Assembly: GCA_016929175.1 (NCBI GenBank)
Contig: JAFGJI010000179.1
Coordinates: 1-13,355 of the forward strand
Direction: 5' to 3'
Source of the DNA: Thermoplasmatota archaeon
GTDB taxonomy: Archaea > Thermoplasmatota > Penumbrarchaeia > Penumbrarchaeales > Penumbrarchaeaceae
DNA length: 13,355 nt
In this document: piece by piece, positions 12,833 through 13,355 of the stretch
How the letters are laid out: every line of letters starts with the position of its first letter
Position numbering within the stretch: position 1 is the first letter of the stretch
Position numbers and translations under genes: made by a program
The notes under the pieces: generated by a model
Database searches by the model: none
Told to the model about the DNA's origin: nothing
What the model saw: the letters and a program-made list of their open reading frames with translations, nothing else

Positions 12833-12870
12833 AATGGAGTACTCTCCTTCCGTCCGATGGGGTCTTTTAG

Positions 12871-12886
12871 ACAAAACCTTTTTCTA
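12871..12886 (+). promoter_or_regulatory. BRE/TATA-like element for the zinc-ribbon gene
   Basis: ACAAAACCTTTTTCTA matches the element before the PKD gene. It predicts a start near 12908 and a ten-base leader to ATG 12918, which excludes the earlier in-frame starts at 12834 and 12897. Confidence 0.45.
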
Positions 12887-12917
12887 CACAAAACCCATGA
12901 TTGACAGGGGTGTGAGC

Positions 12918-13310
12918 ATGGTCGCTTATTGTTGCGATTGCAAACGTTATGTCAATCAGTACTGTGAGATATGTTCAGGTAATGTCGGGATCAAGACCTG
13001 CGAGATATTCGGGTGTGGGGGGAGGATGCTGTGTCCCCTCTGCGGGGGCAATAATCTGACCGCAAAGAGGGAGGACGCTCCTCAGTCAAAGGATTACAAG
13101 AAGGAGCGAGACAGTCTCTACGACGCGAAGCATGCCGCTTCCGAATACGAGGCAAGGTACTTCGCCGAGAAGAAGAAGAAGGAGATGGAGGAGAGGGAGA
13201 AGGGCGCTGCCCCTCCTTCTACCTCACGTCATTGCCCGCTGTGCGGTTACGGCCTCAAGGATGAATGGAAGTTCTGCCCGGAATGTGGCGTTTCCCTGAT
13301 CAAGAAATGA
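12918..13310 (+). CDS. Zinc-ribbon protein with charged helical linker
   Basis: 130 residues from the ATG at 12918, chosen because AGGGGTG (12907-12913) precedes it and the promoter element leaves no room for earlier starts. The N-terminus is Cys-rich: C5, C6, C8, C16, C19, C28, C33, C39, C42, enough for two zinc sites (CDCKRYVNQYCEIC; CEIFGCGGRMLCPLCGG). Residues 50-98 are a highly charged, likely long helix (KKKKEMEEREKG). The C-terminus is a clean zinc ribbon CPLCGYGLKDEWKFCPECG (C106, C109, C120, C123). Such proteins usually bind nucleic acid or other proteins; I do not recognise a named family. No TM segment. Confidence 0.85.
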   Translation: MVAYCCDCKRYVNQYCEICSGNVGIKTCEIFGCGGRMLCPLCGGNNLTAKREDAPQSKDYKKERDSLYDAKHAASEYEARYFAEKKKKEMEEREKGAAPPSTSRHCPLCGYGLKDEWKFCPECGVSLIKK

Positions 13311-13355
13311 TGTTCTTATCCTCATCACCGGACCTCTCATCTTCCTGAGGAATAC
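13300..13355 (-). CDS. Possible C-terminus of a convergent gene (runs off the right edge)
   Basis: Read on the minus strand, the edge gives IPQEDERSGDEDKNIIS and then TGA (13300-13302), an acidic tail such as many archaeal proteins have. It would overlap the zinc-ribbon stop by 11 bases. Too short to identify; it could be a chance open stretch. Confidence 0.2.
   Translation of the reverse strand, partial: IPQEDERSGDEDKNIIS

Noticed and set aside
1..13355. CRISPR array, insertion sequence, prophage or toxin-antitoxin pair
   Set aside because: No regularly spaced repeats, transposase, integrase or toxin-like small gene pairs are visible.

Overview
The window reads as an archaeal chromosome segment. 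It has an archaeal-type L18e-L13-S9 ribosomal protein operon, core promoters of the BRE/TATA kind with some near-leaderless starts, a stand-alone Lrp/AsnC RAM-domain protein, and a tRNA whose intron carries a box C/D methylation guide. The mix (DUF3198-like membrane protein, PKD-domain surface protein, PAS histidine kinase, moderate to high GC genes) suggests a Thermoplasmatota-like euryarchaeon. That assignment is inference and nothing here fixes the lineage. I see no CRISPR array, insertion sequence or prophage.

Layout: (1) 1-165, the 3' part of an intron-containing tRNA, most likely tRNA-Trp, with a box C/D guide RNA inside the intron. (2) 383-2642, a minus-strand two-gene operon, GDP-mannose 4,6-dehydratase followed by an SDR reductase/epimerase, divergent from a GT4 glycosyltransferase (2837-3940). 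Together these suggest GDP-deoxyhexose synthesis and transfer for surface glycans. (3) 3987-4295, a decayed 3' remnant of a D-2-hydroxyacid dehydrogenase, then a 77-residue RAM-domain protein (4467-4700, minus) and a 60-residue orphan (4963-5145). (4) 5289-8300, a soluble three-PAS histidine kinase followed by a membrane-anchored PKD-domain protein. (5) 8414-9685, a minus-strand methyltransferase of the THUMP-like-domain type, sharing one TATA region with the divergent ribosomal protein operon (9788-10992), which ends in a strong hairpin plus T-run. (6) 11173-12012, a cupin and a YjbQ-family protein. (7) 12013-12412, a 400-base gene-free stretch full of dyads. (8) 12413-13310, a two-TM protein of unknown function and a zinc-ribbon protein.

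The most interesting signal is in the first 165 bases. The two guide stretches of the intronic box C/D RNA are complementary to the tRNA's own anticodon loop and anticodon stem. Counting five bases upstream from each D-type box lands on positions 34 and 39, the two sites known to be methylated by the tRNA-Trp intron of Haloferax volcanii. Other points are a recurring core promoter element (ACAAA followed by CTTTTnTA), the shared promoter and leader hairpin of the ribosomal operon, the pseudogene with lost catalytic residues, and the dyad-rich gap at 12013-12412.
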